Positions 49,449 through 58,356 of a DNA stretch of 64,000 nt are shown here, piece by piece. The DNA is from Streptomyces sp. DI166 (GTDB lineage: Bacteria; Actinomycetota; Actinomycetes; Streptomycetales; Streptomycetaceae): contig NZ_FLSP01000042.1 of NCBI RefSeq assembly GCF_900091315.1, positions 1 through 64,000 of the forward strand. The letters run 5' to 3'. A program made the position numbers and the translations under genes. Position 1 is the first letter of the stretch; the number at the start of each line of letters is the position of its first letter. The notes below the pieces were generated by a model that did no database searches, was not told the DNA's origin, and was given only the letters and a program-made list of their open reading frames with translations.

Positions 49449-50249
49449 ATGACCACTGCCACCGACCGGGGCGTCGGCCCGCTGCTGCGGGCCTGGCGGG
49501 AGCAGCGCCGGGTCAGTCAGCTGGAGCTGGCGCTGCGGGCCGGGTCCTCCGCCCGGCACATCAGCTTCATCGAGACGGGCCGTTCCCGGCCCAGCGAGGA
49601 GATGGTGCTACGCCTCGCCGAGCATCTGGACGTGCCGGTTCGGGAGCGCAACTCCCTGCTTCTGGCCGCCGGTTACGCCCCTCGCTATCCGGAGACGCCG
49701 CTGGACGCTCCTTCCATGAGCGCCGTCCGCGCGGGCATGGAGCAACTGATCCAGGGCTACGAGCCGTACCCGGCGCTCGTGGTGGATGCCACCTACAACG
49801 TGCTGGCGGCCAACCGGGGCATCCTGATGCTGCTCGACGGCATCCCCGAGCACCTGCTTCAACGCCCGCTCAACGCCATGCGCCTCACCCTCCACCCGGA
49901 GGGCCTCGCCCCGCGCATCCGTAATCTGCGCGAGTGGCGCGGGCACCTGCTGGCGCAGATGGAACGGCAGATCGCGCTGCGCAGGTCGGAGCCCCTGCGC
50001 GAGCTGTACGAGGAGGTGGCCGCCTACCCGGTCCCGGAGGAGCGGGACCACGACCGCGAACTCACCGAGGCGGTCCCCTACTTCGCCCTCCCGCTCCTCG
50101 TCGAGCACGACGGCCGGACGCTCTCCTTCATCTCCTCCATCTCCACCTTCAACACCCCGATGGACGTCACCGTCGCCGAGCTGGCCATCGAGACACTGCT
50201 CCCGGCCGACCCGGCGACGGTCAAGTACCTTCAGACACTGCTGCCCTGA
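49449..50249 (+). CDS. XRE-family regulator with MmyB-like ligand-binding domain
   Basis: A 266-residue regulator whose ATG follows GGAGGC directly. The HTH (residues about 9-65) is GPLLRAWREQRRVSQLELALRAGSSARHISFIETGRSRPSEEM. The C-terminal half (about 95-266) is the MmyB-like domain: ALVVDATYNVLAANRGILMLLDGIP and VTVAELAIETLLPADPATVKYLQTLLP. Such proteins bind fatty-acyl-like or other hydrophobic effectors. They commonly control an adjacent gene; here the convergent small membrane-protein gene overlaps its 3' end by 19 nt, and the pterin dehydratase gene is divergent. Confidence 0.92.
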   Translation: MTTATDRGVGPLLRAWREQRRVSQLELALRAGSSARHISFIETGRSRPSEEMVLRLAEHLDVPVRERNSLLLAAGYAPRYPETPLDAPSMSAVRAGMEQLIQGYEPYPALVVDATYNVLAANRGILMLLDGIPEHLLQRPLNAMRLTLHPEGLAPRIRNLREWRGHLLAQMERQIALRRSEPLRELYEEVAAYPVPEERDHDRELTEAVPYFALPLLVEHDGRTLSFISSISTFNTPMDVTVAELAIETLLPADPATVKYLQTLLP

Positions 50250-50656
50250 CGTACCTTCAGCGCCATGTGCTGGAGCGCCCCGAACCCGGCGACCGTGAGC
50301 GCCTGGAGCACGGTCCACACCGCGCCCGTGGTCGTGGGCGACAGCCACAGCGCGAGGGCGAGCAGGCTGAGCGCCGCCCAGGCGAAGTTGGTCTCGATGA
50401 CGAGGCGGACGGGGACGGACCCGGGTACCCGGCGCGCGGCGAGGACACCGACGCCCGCCGCGTAGCCGGCCAGCAGTGCGCCGAGGGCGAGCAGCAGGGC
50501 CCGGTCCACGCCGAGCAGGTCGCTCAGGGGGCCGGAAGCGGCGAGGTACGCGAGGGCGTTGGCGCCCGTCACCACCGCGTCGACGGCGAGGAAGCGGCGC
50601 AGCACCGTCGCCGGGTCGGAGGTGCGGGCGAGTGCGGCGAGCTGGGTCGCGGACAT
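50231..50656 (-). CDS. Small integral membrane protein, function unknown
   Basis: A 141-residue protein with four predicted membrane segments: VDAVVTGANALAYLAASG, ALLLALGALLAGYAAGVGVLA, FAWAALSLLALALWLS and AVWTVLQALTVAGFGALQHMAL. There are no catalytic motifs, and it resembles unannotated SPW-like membrane proteins of actinobacteria. Its upstream region contains a 34-bp inverted repeat and a separate palindrome. Its 3' end overlaps the convergent XRE gene by 19 nt. Genes of this kind are often repressed by a neighbouring MmyB-like regulator, so regulation by the XRE protein is a reasonable guess. Confidence 0.75.
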   Translation of the reverse strand: MSATQLAALARTSDPATVLRRFLAVDAVVTGANALAYLAASGPLSDLLGVDRALLLALGALLAGYAAGVGVLAARRVPGSVPVRLVIETNFAWAALSLLALALWLSPTTTGAVWTVLQALTVAGFGALQHMALKVRQGSSV

Positions 50657-50696
50657 GGCGAATCATCCTCCGTGGGAAGGGGGGTGGGCGGACGGC

Positions 50697-50730
50697 GGGT
50701 TCCGGACCGGAGTGCGCCGGCCCGGAACCC
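50697..50730. repeat. 34-bp inverted repeat in the leader of the small membrane protein gene
   Basis: Arms GGGTTCCGG (50697-50705) and CCGGAACCC (50722-50730) are perfectly complementary, with further partial pairing inside. It lies 41-74 nt upstream of the start at 50656 and could be an operator or an RNA hairpin. Confidence 0.6.
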
Positions 50731-50768
50731 GTGGGCACCACCATCGCGCCCACGGCCGTACGCGGTCG

Positions 50769-50785
50769 ATTACCTCCCGGGTAAT
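50769..50785. promoter_or_regulatory. Palindrome ATTACC-TCCCG-GGTAAT
   Basis: A perfect 6-bp inverted repeat with a 5-nt centre in an otherwise GC-rich 232-bp region between the divergent membrane-protein and XRE/DUF5753 genes. It is a candidate operator for one of the adjacent regulators. Confidence 0.4.
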
Positions 50786-50888
50786 GCCGGGCGCGGCAGT
50801 GGCGAGCGCCTCATTCCCGAACCGGTGAGAGCGGAAGCGGAACATGGCAGACTGCACGGGAACTTCGGCGCGTAGGGGAGGGCGTGGC

Positions 50889-51752
50889 GTGAGTGAGCGG
50901 CGGCCTGCGCCGACCGTGGGTCAAGTGGTGCTCGGCAAGCGGTTGCAGGAGTTGCGTGAGGCGGCCGGGCTCAAGCGCGAGGAGGCCGCGAAGGTCCTGC
51001 GCGTGGCGTCGGCGACGGTTCGGCGCATGGAGATGGCCGAGGTCGCGCTGAAGATCCCGTACGTGCAGGTGCTGCTCGACACCTACGGGGTGCCCGCGGA
51101 GGAGGCCGCCGCGTTCGTCTCGCTGGCCGAGGAGGCGAACCAGCCGGGCTGGTGGCAGCGGTACCACGATGTGCTGCCGGACTGGTTCAGCCTGTATGTG
51201 AGCCTGGAGGGCGCGGCGCGGATGATCCGCTCCTACGAGCCGCACTTCGTGCCGGGACTGCTCCAGACGGAGGACTACGCGCGGGCCGTGCTCCAGGCCG
51301 GGACGATAGGCCAGATGGGCCCGGAGAGCATCGAGCGCCATGTGGCGCTGCGGATGGAGCGGCAGCGGCTGCTGGACCGGCCGGACCGGCCCCACCTGTG
51401 GGTGATCATGGACGAGACGGTGCTGCGCAGACCGGTGAGCGACCACACCTCGGTGATGCGCGAGCAGCTCGACCGGCTGCTGGAGTTCAGCGAGCGGGAC
51501 CGGGTCACCCTGCAGATCGCCGAGTTCGCCCGCGGCCCGCACCCGGGGACGTACGCCCCCTTCACTCTGTTCCGGTTCGCCGAGCCCGAGCTTCCGGACA
51601 TGGTCTTCACCGAGTATCTGACCGGCGCGCTGTATCTGGACTCGCGCACGGAGGTCGCCGCCCACCTGGAGGTCCTGGACCACATGTCCACCGGCGCCGC
51701 CTCCGCCGACCGCGCCCGCAAGCTGCTGCGGGACCGCCGCGCCGACTTCTGA
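50889..51752 (+). CDS. XRE-family regulator with DUF5753 domain
   Basis: A 287-residue protein from the GTG at 50889 (GGGGAGGGC upstream). An in-frame ATG 45 nt earlier is possible but encodes a low-similarity tail. The N-terminal HTH is GKRLQELREAAGLKREEAAKVLRVASATVRRMEMAEVALK. The DUF5753 part (about 100-280) shows YEPHFVPGLLQTEDYARAVLQ, RLLDRPDRPHLWVIMDETVLRRPV and DMVFTEYLTGALYLD. In Streptomyces these regulators usually sit next to a small DUF397 gene, as in the BldB/AbaA-like pairs. No DUF397 gene follows here; the nar operon starts 95 nt downstream. It may influence development or nar expression, which is unproven. Confidence 0.92.
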   Translation: MSERRPAPTVGQVVLGKRLQELREAAGLKREEAAKVLRVASATVRRMEMAEVALKIPYVQVLLDTYGVPAEEAAAFVSLAEEANQPGWWQRYHDVLPDWFSLYVSLEGAARMIRSYEPHFVPGLLQTEDYARAVLQAGTIGQMGPESIERHVALRMERQRLLDRPDRPHLWVIMDETVLRRPVSDHTSVMREQLDRLLEFSERDRVTLQIAEFARGPHPGTYAPFTLFRFAEPELPDMVFTEYLTGALYLDSRTEVAAHLEVLDHMSTGAASADRARKLLRDRRADF

Positions 51753-51847
51753 GGCCCCTGCGCCCGCCTGACCCGCATGGTGCAGCCGGGTGGTGTGCTC
51801 CCTGACCCCGCCCTAGATTGAGGCGACGGGCAACTGAGGGAGCGCTT

Positions 51848-54800
51848 GTGACCGACACCCAGATACCGCCCACCGAGCCCGGCGCGGCACTGCTCAAGGC
51901 GGGCCGGTTCTTCCGGCCCGGCAAGCCCGCGCCCGATCTGCACAGCATCGGCCTGGTCGGCGGCCGGGAGGCGGACGCCTTCTACCGGGACCGCTGGAGC
52001 CACGACAAGGTCGTCAACTCCACGCACGGCGTGAACTGCACCGGCTCCTGCCGCTGGAAGGTGTATGTCAAGGACGGCATCATCACCTGGGAGACCCAGC
52101 AGACGGACTATCCGAGCGTCGGCCCCGACAGCCCCGAGTACGAGCCCCGCGGCTGCCCGCGCGGGGCGGCGTTCTCCTGGTACACCTACTCCCCCACCCG
52201 GGTGCGCTACCCGTACGTCCGCGGAGTGCTGTTGGAGCTGTACCGGGAGGCGAAGAACCGGCTGAAGGACCCCGTCCTGGCCTGGGCCGACATCCAGGGC
52301 GACCCCGAGCGGCGGCGCCGCTACCAGCAGGCCCGCGGCAAGGGCGGCATGGTGCGCGCCAACTGGGACGAGGCGGTCGAGATGGTCGCCGCGGCCCACG
52401 TGCACACGATCAAGACGTACGGCCCGGACCGTGTCGCCGGTTTCTCCCCGATCCCCGCGATGTCGATGGTGTCGCACGCGGCGGGCGCCCGCTTCCACTC
52501 CCTCATCGGCGCCCCGATGCTCTCCTTCTACGACTGGTACGCGGACCTGCCCGTCGCCTCCCCGCAGGTCTTCGGCGACCAGACGGACGTGCCCGAGTCG
52601 GGTGACTGGTGGGACGCGGCGTATCTGATGATGTGGGGCTCGAACGTCCCCGTCACCCGCACCCCGGACGCGCACTGGATGGCGGAGGCCCGCTACCGGG
52701 GCCAGAAGGTCGTGGTGGTCGCGCCGGACTACGCCGACAACGCCAAGTTCGCCGACGAGTGGCTGCACCCGCACCCCGGCACCGACGGCGCGCTGGCGCT
52801 GGCGATGGGCCATGTGGTGCTGAAGGAGTTCTTCGTCGACCGCGAGACACCGTTCTTCGCGGACTACGTACGCAAGTTCACCGACCTGCCGTTCCTGGTG
52901 ACCCTCACCGCGCGCGACGGCGGCTTCGTGCCCGGCAAGTTCCTGCGCGCCACCGACCTCGGGCAGCGCGGTGAGGGCGCCGAGTGGAAGACGGTCGTGC
53001 TGGACGAGACGACCGGCCGCGCGGTCGTTCCGAAGGGCTCCCTGGGGTTCCGCTGGACGGAGTCCGGCAAGGGCGACTGGAATCTCGAACTCGGCGACAT
53101 CAGGCCCCGGTTGAGCATGCACGGCGAGCGCGCGGCGGCCGGGGTCGAGGTGCTGCTCCCCCGCTTCGACGACGCGGAGGGGCGGGGTGACGTGGTGCGC
53201 CGCGGTGTCCCGGCGACCCGGCTCGGCGGTGCCGACGGGCCCCTGGTCACGACGGTGTACGACCTGCTCCTCGCCCAGTACGGCGTGGCCCGGGACGGAC
53301 TGCCGGGCGTCTGGCCCGCCTCCTACGAGGACGCGGACGCGCCGGGCACGCCCGCCTGGCAGGAGGCGCACACTTCTGTTCCGGCCGCCAAGTGCGTGAA
53401 GATCGCTCGGGAGTTCGCGCGGACCGCGGAACGCTCCAAGGGGCGCTGCATGATCCTGATGGGCGCCGGCACGAACCACTGGTTCCACTCCGAGACCATC
53501 TACCGCGCCTTCCTGGCCCTGCTCCAGCTCACCGGCTGCCAGGGCCGCAACGGCGGCGGCTGGGCGCACTACGTCGGTCAGGAGAAGTGCCGCCCGGTCA
53601 CCGGCTGGGCCACCCTGGCGGCGGCCTCCGACTGGTCCCGCCCGCCGCGGCAGATGATCGGCACCGCGTACTGGTACCTCAACACCGACCAGTGGCGCTA
53701 CGACCGCTTCACCGCCGATGTGCTCGCCTCACCGCTGGGCGAGGGGCGGTTCGAAGGGATGACGGGCGCGGACTGTCTGGCACTGTCGGCGCGCGCGGGG
53801 TGGATGCCGTCGTACCCGACCTTCGACCGCAATCCGCTGGAGCTGGGCGAGGCGTTCGGGGACCCGGTGGCCAAGGCGGTGGCCGAACTGCGGGCGGGGA
53901 CCTTGAAGTTCGCCTGCGAGGACCCGGACGCACCGGAGAACTGGCCGCGCGTGCTCACCCTGTGGCGGGCGAACCTGTTGGGCTCGTCGGCGAAGGGCGC
54001 CGAGTACTTCACCCGGCATCTGCTGGGCACCCACTCCTCGCTGAGCGCGGAGGAGGCGCGGCCCGGAGAGCGCCCCCGCGATGTGACCTGGCGGGAGGAG
54101 GCGCCCGAGGGCAAGCTCGACCTGCTGCTGTCGCTGGACTTCCGGCAGACCTCCTCCACGCTGCTCTCCGACGTCGTGCTGCCCGCCGCGACCTGGTACG
54201 AGAAGCACGACCTGTCCAGCACGGACATGCACCCCTATGTGCACTCGTTCACCCCGGCCGTGGACCCGCCGTGGCAGGCGCGCACCGACTTCGAGACCTT
54301 CAAGGCGCTGGCGGAGCGGCTGAGCGAGCTGGCCGAGGGTCATCTCGGGGTGTGCAAGGACCTGGTGGCGGCTCCGCTCCAGCACGACACCCCGGGCGAG
54401 ACCGCCCAGCCCGGCGGGGTGGTGCGGGACTGGAAGCGCGGCGAGTGCGACCCCGTGCCGGGCAGGACCATGCCGAACCTGGTGGTCGTCGAGCGGGACT
54501 ACACGAAGATCGGCGCGAAGTTCGCCGCGCTCGGGCCGCTGGTGGAGCGACTGGGCCTGCCCGCCAAGGGCATCGCGCTCAAGCCGGACGAGGAGGTGGA
54601 GCATCTGCGGCACCTCAACGGCGTCGGCTTCGACGGGCGGCCCGCCCTGGACACGGCGGTGAAGGCCGCGAACACCATCCTCGCGCTGTCCGGCACCACC
54701 AACGGCCGTCTGGCCACCCAGGGGTTCCACACCCTGGAGGCGCGTACGGGCCAGGAGATGGCGCATCTGGCGGCCGAGCACGAAGGCAAGCGGGTCACCT

Positions 54801-55516
54801 ACGCCGACACCCAGGCGGCGCCCGTGCCGGTCATCACCTCGCCGGAGTGGTCGGGCTCCGAGTCGGGCGGTCGGCGCTACACCGCGTTCACGCTCAACAC
54901 CGAGCATCTCAAGCCCTGGCACACCCTCACCGGGCGCCAGCACTTCTTCCTCGACCACGACTGGATCCACGAGCTGGGCGAGGCGCTGCCGGTGTACCGG
55001 CCGCCGCTGGACATGGGCAAGCTGTTCGGCGAACCGCGCCTGGGCCCGGACGGGAGCAAGGAGGTGACGGTCCGTTACCTCACCCCGCACAACAAGTGGT
55101 CCATCCACTCCGAGTACCAGGACAACCTGTTCATGCTGGCGCTCTCCCGCGGCGGACAGTCCATCTGGATGTCCCCGCAGGACGCGGAGGCGATCGGGGT
55201 CGCGGACAACGACTGGATCGAGGCGGTCAACCGCAACGGCGTGGTCGTGGCCCGCGCGATCGTCTCGCACCGGATGCCCGTCGGCACGGTGTACATGCAC
55301 CACGCGCAGGAGCGCACGGTCAGCGTGCCGAAGGCGGAGTCGACCGGGATGCGCGGCGGCATCCACAACTCGCTGACCCGGCTGCTGCTCAAGCCGTCCC
55401 ATCTGATCGGCGGCTACGCCCAGTTGTCCTGGGCGTTCAACTATCTGGGGCCGACCGGCAACCAGCGCGACGAGGTGACCGTGATCCGCCGTCGCGGCCA
55501 GGAGGTGCGGTACTGA
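51848..55516 (+). CDS. narG: Respiratory nitrate reductase alpha subunit NarG
   Basis: A 1222-residue Mo-bisMGD subunit starting at GTG (51848), with GAGGGAG 7 nt upstream. The [4Fe-4S] FS0 ligands are His60, Cys64 and Cys68 in STHGVNCTGSCRWKVYV, and Cys103 in EPRGCPRGAAFSWY; the His ligand is diagnostic for NarG. The Mo-ligand Asp lies in SFYDWYADLPVASPQVFGDQTDVPESGDWW. QDNLFMLALSRGGQSIWMSPQ and LLKPSHLIGGYAQLSWAFNYLGPTGNQRDE match the C-terminal domain. It reduces nitrate to nitrite on the cytoplasmic face. It overlaps narH by one base. From memory, a nar2-like operon lies near cellulase genes in S. coelicolor. Confidence 0.98.
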   Translation: MTDTQIPPTEPGAALLKAGRFFRPGKPAPDLHSIGLVGGREADAFYRDRWSHDKVVNSTHGVNCTGSCRWKVYVKDGIITWETQQTDYPSVGPDSPEYEPRGCPRGAAFSWYTYSPTRVRYPYVRGVLLELYREAKNRLKDPVLAWADIQGDPERRRRYQQARGKGGMVRANWDEAVEMVAAAHVHTIKTYGPDRVAGFSPIPAMSMVSHAAGARFHSLIGAPMLSFYDWYADLPVASPQVFGDQTDVPESGDWWDAAYLMMWGSNVPVTRTPDAHWMAEARYRGQKVVVVAPDYADNAKFADEWLHPHPGTDGALALAMGHVVLKEFFVDRETPFFADYVRKFTDLPFLVTLTARDGGFVPGKFLRATDLGQRGEGAEWKTVVLDETTGRAVVPKGSLGFRWTESGKGDWNLELGDIRPRLSMHGERAAAGVEVLLPRFDDAEGRGDVVRRGVPATRLGGADGPLVTTVYDLLLAQYGVARDGLPGVWPASYEDADAPGTPAWQEAHTSVPAAKCVKIAREFARTAERSKGRCMILMGAGTNHWFHSETIYRAFLALLQLTGCQGRNGGGWAHYVGQEKCRPVTGWATLAAASDWSRPPRQMIGTAYWYLNTDQWRYDRFTADVLASPLGEGRFEGMTGADCLALSARAGWMPSYPTFDRNPLELGEAFGDPVAKAVAELRAGTLKFACEDPDAPENWPRVLTLWRANLLGSSAKGAEYFTRHLLGTHSSLSAEEARPGERPRDVTWREEAPEGKLDLLLSLDFRQTSSTLLSDVVLPAATWYEKHDLSSTDMHPYVHSFTPAVDPPWQARTDFETFKALAERLSELAEGHLGVCKDLVAAPLQHDTPGETAQPGGVVRDWKRGECDPVPGRTMPNLVVVERDYTKIGAKFAALGPLVERLGLPAKGIALKPDEEVEHLRHLNGVGFDGRPALDTAVKAANTILALSGTTNGRLATQGFHTLEARTGQEMAHLAAEHEGKRVTYADTQAAPVPVITSPEWSGSESGGRRYTAFTLNTEHLKPWHTLTGRQHFFLDHDWIHELGEALPVYRPPLDMGKLFGEPRLGPDGSKEVTVRYLTPHNKWSIHSEYQDNLFMLALSRGGQSIWMSPQDAEAIGVADNDWIEAVNRNGVVVARAIVSHRMPVGTVYMHHAQERTVSVPKAESTGMRGGIHNSLTRLLLKPSHLIGGYAQLSWAFNYLGPTGNQRDEVTVIRRRGQEVRY

Positions 55517-57111
55517 TGCGTCCGATGGCCCAGATCGCCATGGTGATGAACCTCGACAAGTGCATCGGCTGCCATACCTGCTCGGTGACCTGCAAGCAGG
55601 CGTGGACCAACCGGCGGGGCATGGAGTACGTATGGTTCAACAACGTCGAGACCCGCCCCGGACAGGGCTATCCGCGCCGCTACGAGGACCAGGAGCACTG
55701 GCGCGGCGGCTGGGAGCTGAACCGGCGGGGCGCGCTGAGGCTGAAGGCGGGCGGGCGGCTGCGCAAGCTCGCCGGGATCTTCTCCAATCCCAAGCTGCCG
55801 GAGATCAAGGACTACTACGAGCCCTGGACGTACGACTACAAGAACCTCACCGACGCCCCGCTCGGTGACGACTACCCCGTCGCCCGGCCGGTCTCGCAGC
55901 TCGACGGCAAGCCGATGAAGATCGAGTGGTCCTCGAACTGGGACGACAACCTCGCGGGCGCCCCGGCCTACGGCGATCTCGATCCGATGGTGGAGCGCAC
56001 CCGGCAACAGGCCGCGGACAAGGTGCGGTTCGAGTTCGAGCAGACCTTCATGTTCTACCTGCCGCGGATCTGCGAGCACTGCCTGAACCCGTCGTGCGTG
56101 GCGTCCTGTCCGTCCGGCGCGATGTACAAGCGGGCGGAGGACGGCATCGTCCTGGTCGACCAGGACGGCTGCCGGGGCTGGCGGATGTGCGTGACGGGCT
56201 GCCCGTACAAGAAGGTGTACTTCAACCACCGCACCGGCAAGGCCGAGAAGTGCACGCTGTGCTACCCGCGCATCGAGGTCGGGCTGCCGACGGTCTGCTC
56301 GGAGACCTGCGTGGGACGCCTGCGCTACCTCGGGGTCATCCTCTACGACGCCGACAAGGTGACGGCGGCGGCCTCCGTGAAGGACGACAAGGCGCTGTAC
56401 GAGGCCCAGTTGGGCGTCTTCCTCGATCCGGAGGACCCCGAGGTGCGGCGGGCGGCGGAGAACGCGGGGATTCCGTACGACTGGCTGGAGGCAGCCCGGC
56501 GCTCCCCCGTGCACGCCCTGATCAGCAAGTACCGGGTGGCACTCCCGCTGCACCCGGAGTACCGCACCATGCCGATGGTCTGGTACATCCCGCCGCTGTC
56601 GCCGGTCGTGGACGCGCTGTCGGAGACCGGGCACGACGGGGAGGACGCGGCGAACCTGTTCGGCGCGATCGACACCCTGCGCATCCCGCTGGAGTACCTG
56701 GCGGAGGTCTTCACCGCCGGGGATGTGGCGCCGGTGCGGGCCTCGCTGGAGAGGCTCGCCGCGATGCGCTCCCACATGCGGGCGCTCAACCTCGGCGAGG
56801 AACCGGACCTCTCGGTCCCGGCGGCCGTGGGGATGACGCCCGAGGAGATCGAGCGGATGTACCGGCTGCTGGCGATCGCCAAGTACGAGGACCGGTACGT
56901 GATCCCGACCGCCGCCGTGGGCGACGCCCGCCGGCTGGAGGAGTCGGCGCTCCCGGCGGACTGCTCCCTGGACTACGAGGGCGGCCCCGGCATGGGCGGG
57001 GACGGGCCGTTCGGCCAGGACTCGGGGCGCAAGCTGCTGCCGCTGGTGTCGGTGGAGAACTTCCATCTGCTGCGCAGACGGCAGACCACGGACGACGCGG
57101 AGGAGACCTGA
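55516..57111 (+). CDS. narH: Respiratory nitrate reductase beta subunit NarH
   Basis: A 531-residue electron-transfer subunit with four Fe-S clusters. The first Cys group is MNLDKCIGCHTCSVTCKQAW. The second is CEHCLNPSCVASCPSGAMYK. The third is CRGWRMCVTGCPYKKVYFN, with the Trp that defines the [3Fe-4S] site. The fourth is KCTLCYPRIEVGLPTVCSETCVGR. The C-terminal part, MPMVWYIPPLSPVVDAL, is conserved in NarH. It carries electrons from NarI haem to NarG. The ATG at 55516 overlaps the narG stop by one base (TGATG), and the stop overlaps narJ likewise, so the four genes are tightly coupled. Confidence 0.98.
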   Translation: MRPMAQIAMVMNLDKCIGCHTCSVTCKQAWTNRRGMEYVWFNNVETRPGQGYPRRYEDQEHWRGGWELNRRGALRLKAGGRLRKLAGIFSNPKLPEIKDYYEPWTYDYKNLTDAPLGDDYPVARPVSQLDGKPMKIEWSSNWDDNLAGAPAYGDLDPMVERTRQQAADKVRFEFEQTFMFYLPRICEHCLNPSCVASCPSGAMYKRAEDGIVLVDQDGCRGWRMCVTGCPYKKVYFNHRTGKAEKCTLCYPRIEVGLPTVCSETCVGRLRYLGVILYDADKVTAAASVKDDKALYEAQLGVFLDPEDPEVRRAAENAGIPYDWLEAARRSPVHALISKYRVALPLHPEYRTMPMVWYIPPLSPVVDALSETGHDGEDAANLFGAIDTLRIPLEYLAEVFTAGDVAPVRASLERLAAMRSHMRALNLGEEPDLSVPAAVGMTPEEIERMYRLLAIAKYEDRYVIPTAAVGDARRLEESALPADCSLDYEGGPGMGGDGPFGQDSGRKLLPLVSVENFHLLRRRQTTDDAEET

Positions 57112-57605
57112 TGCCCTCGGACGCGGTGCTGTACCAGGCGGCGGCGCTCTGCCTGACCTACCCGGACGACGACTTCCGCGCCCGGCTCCCGTTGTTGCGC
57201 GAAGCCGCCCCGCAGCTACGGGCGTTCACCGATCACGCGGCCGTCACCTCCCCGCAGGAGCTGGCCGCGCACTATGTGCAGGTCTTCGACTTCAAGAACC
57301 GGCACAGCCTGTACCTGAGCTGGTGGCGCGACGGGGACACCCGGCGGCGCGGGATGTCGCTGGTGCGCTTCAAGGACGTCTACCGCGAGCACGGACTGGA
57401 GTTCAGCGGCGAGGAACTGCCCGACTTCCTGCCCGCCGTCCTGGAGTTCGCCGCCCGCACCGGCAACACCGACCTGCTCACCGAGCACCGTGACGGCCTG
57501 GAGCAACTGCGCTCCCGGCTCACCGACTTCGGCACCCCGTACGCCTGCGTCCTGGACGCGGTGTGCGCGGCACTGCCGACCGCACGCGCGGGAGTACGCC
57601 GATGA
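57111..57605 (+). CDS. narJ: Nitrate reductase assembly chaperone NarJ
   Basis: A 164-residue all-helical chaperone of the NarJ/TorD family. The N-terminus is YQAAALCLTYPDDDFRARLPLLREA. The family-specific region is LAAHYVQVFDFKNRHSLYLSWWRDGDTRRRGMSLVRFKDVYREHG, with ELPDFLPAVLEFAA following. It is somewhat shorter than the roughly 200-230 residues of enterobacterial NarJ. It holds NarGH in the cytoplasm until the Mo cofactor is inserted. It overlaps narH by one base and narI by 4 nt (ATGA at 57602-57605). Confidence 0.95.
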   Translation: MPSDAVLYQAAALCLTYPDDDFRARLPLLREAAPQLRAFTDHAAVTSPQELAAHYVQVFDFKNRHSLYLSWWRDGDTRRRGMSLVRFKDVYREHGLEFSGEELPDFLPAVLEFAARTGNTDLLTEHRDGLEQLRSRLTDFGTPYACVLDAVCAALPTARAGVRR

Positions 57606-58327
57606 CCACACTCCTCTGGGGCGTCCTGCCGTACGTCGCCCTCACCCTGCTCATCGCCGGGCTGATCTGGCGCTACCGCTACGACAAGTACGGCTGGACC
57701 ACCCGCTCCTCGCAGGTCTACGAGTCGAAGCTGCTCAACATCGCCTCACCCGCCTTCCACTACGGCATCCTGTTCGTGCTGGTGGGCCATCTGGTCGGGC
57801 TGTTCGTCCCGGAGTCGTGGACGGACGCCCTCGGGGTGAGCGAGCACACCTACCATCTGCTGTCCCTGTACGGCGGTACCGCGGCCGGCATCCTCACCGT
57901 GGTCGGGATCGCGCTGCTGATCTACCGGCGCCGCACCCGGGCGCCGGTGTTCCGGGCGACGACCGTCAACGACAAGCTGATGTACCTGGTGCTGGTCGCG
58001 GCGATCGTGATGGGCATGATCGCCAAGCTGGCCCACTCCTCCGGCGACGGCTACAACTACCGGCACACCATCGCCCCGTGGGCCCGCAGCCTGTTCACGC
58101 TCAGCCCCGACATCGAGCGGATGGAGGGCGTGCCGGTGTCCTACCAGGTGCACGCGGTGATCGGCATGGCGCTGATCGCGCTGGTGCCGTACACCCGGCT
58201 GGTGCACATGTTCAGCGCGCCGGTGCAGTACCTGTTCCGGCCGTACATCGTGTACCGCAGCCGCGACCCGAAGCAGCTCGGGCCGCGGCCGGAGCGGCGG
58301 GGCTGGGAGGAGACGATGCGCCGCTAG
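57602..58327 (+). CDS. narI: Nitrate reductase gamma subunit NarI (cytochrome b)
   Basis: A 241-residue membrane subunit with five predicted helices. Four His residues match the b-haem ligands: His53 and His63 in AFHYGILFVLVGHLVG, and His184 and His202 in YQVHAVIGMALIALVPYTRLVHMFSAP. GYNYRHTIAPWARSLFTLSPD is the conserved loop. It oxidises menaquinol and passes electrons to NarH. The ATG at 57602 overlaps narJ by 4 nt; earlier in-frame starts would lie deep inside narJ. The operon ends 29 nt before the convergent dnaK gene, and no narK transporter gene is attached. Confidence 0.97.
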   Translation: MTTLLWGVLPYVALTLLIAGLIWRYRYDKYGWTTRSSQVYESKLLNIASPAFHYGILFVLVGHLVGLFVPESWTDALGVSEHTYHLLSLYGGTAAGILTVVGIALLIYRRRTRAPVFRATTVNDKLMYLVLVAAIVMGMIAKLAHSSGDGYNYRHTIAPWARSLFTLSPDIERMEGVPVSYQVHAVIGMALIALVPYTRLVHMFSAPVQYLFRPYIVYRSRDPKQLGPRPERRGWEETMRR

Positions 58328-58356
58328 ACCAGCACTGTCACAACAGGCCCTGGCGG

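Noticed and set aside
53392-57111. Apparent giant protein formed from out-of-frame narG sequence joined to narH
   Set aside because: The first part is a shifted frame of narG. The real narH start at 55516 has the one-base overlap with the narG stop and the family N-terminus.
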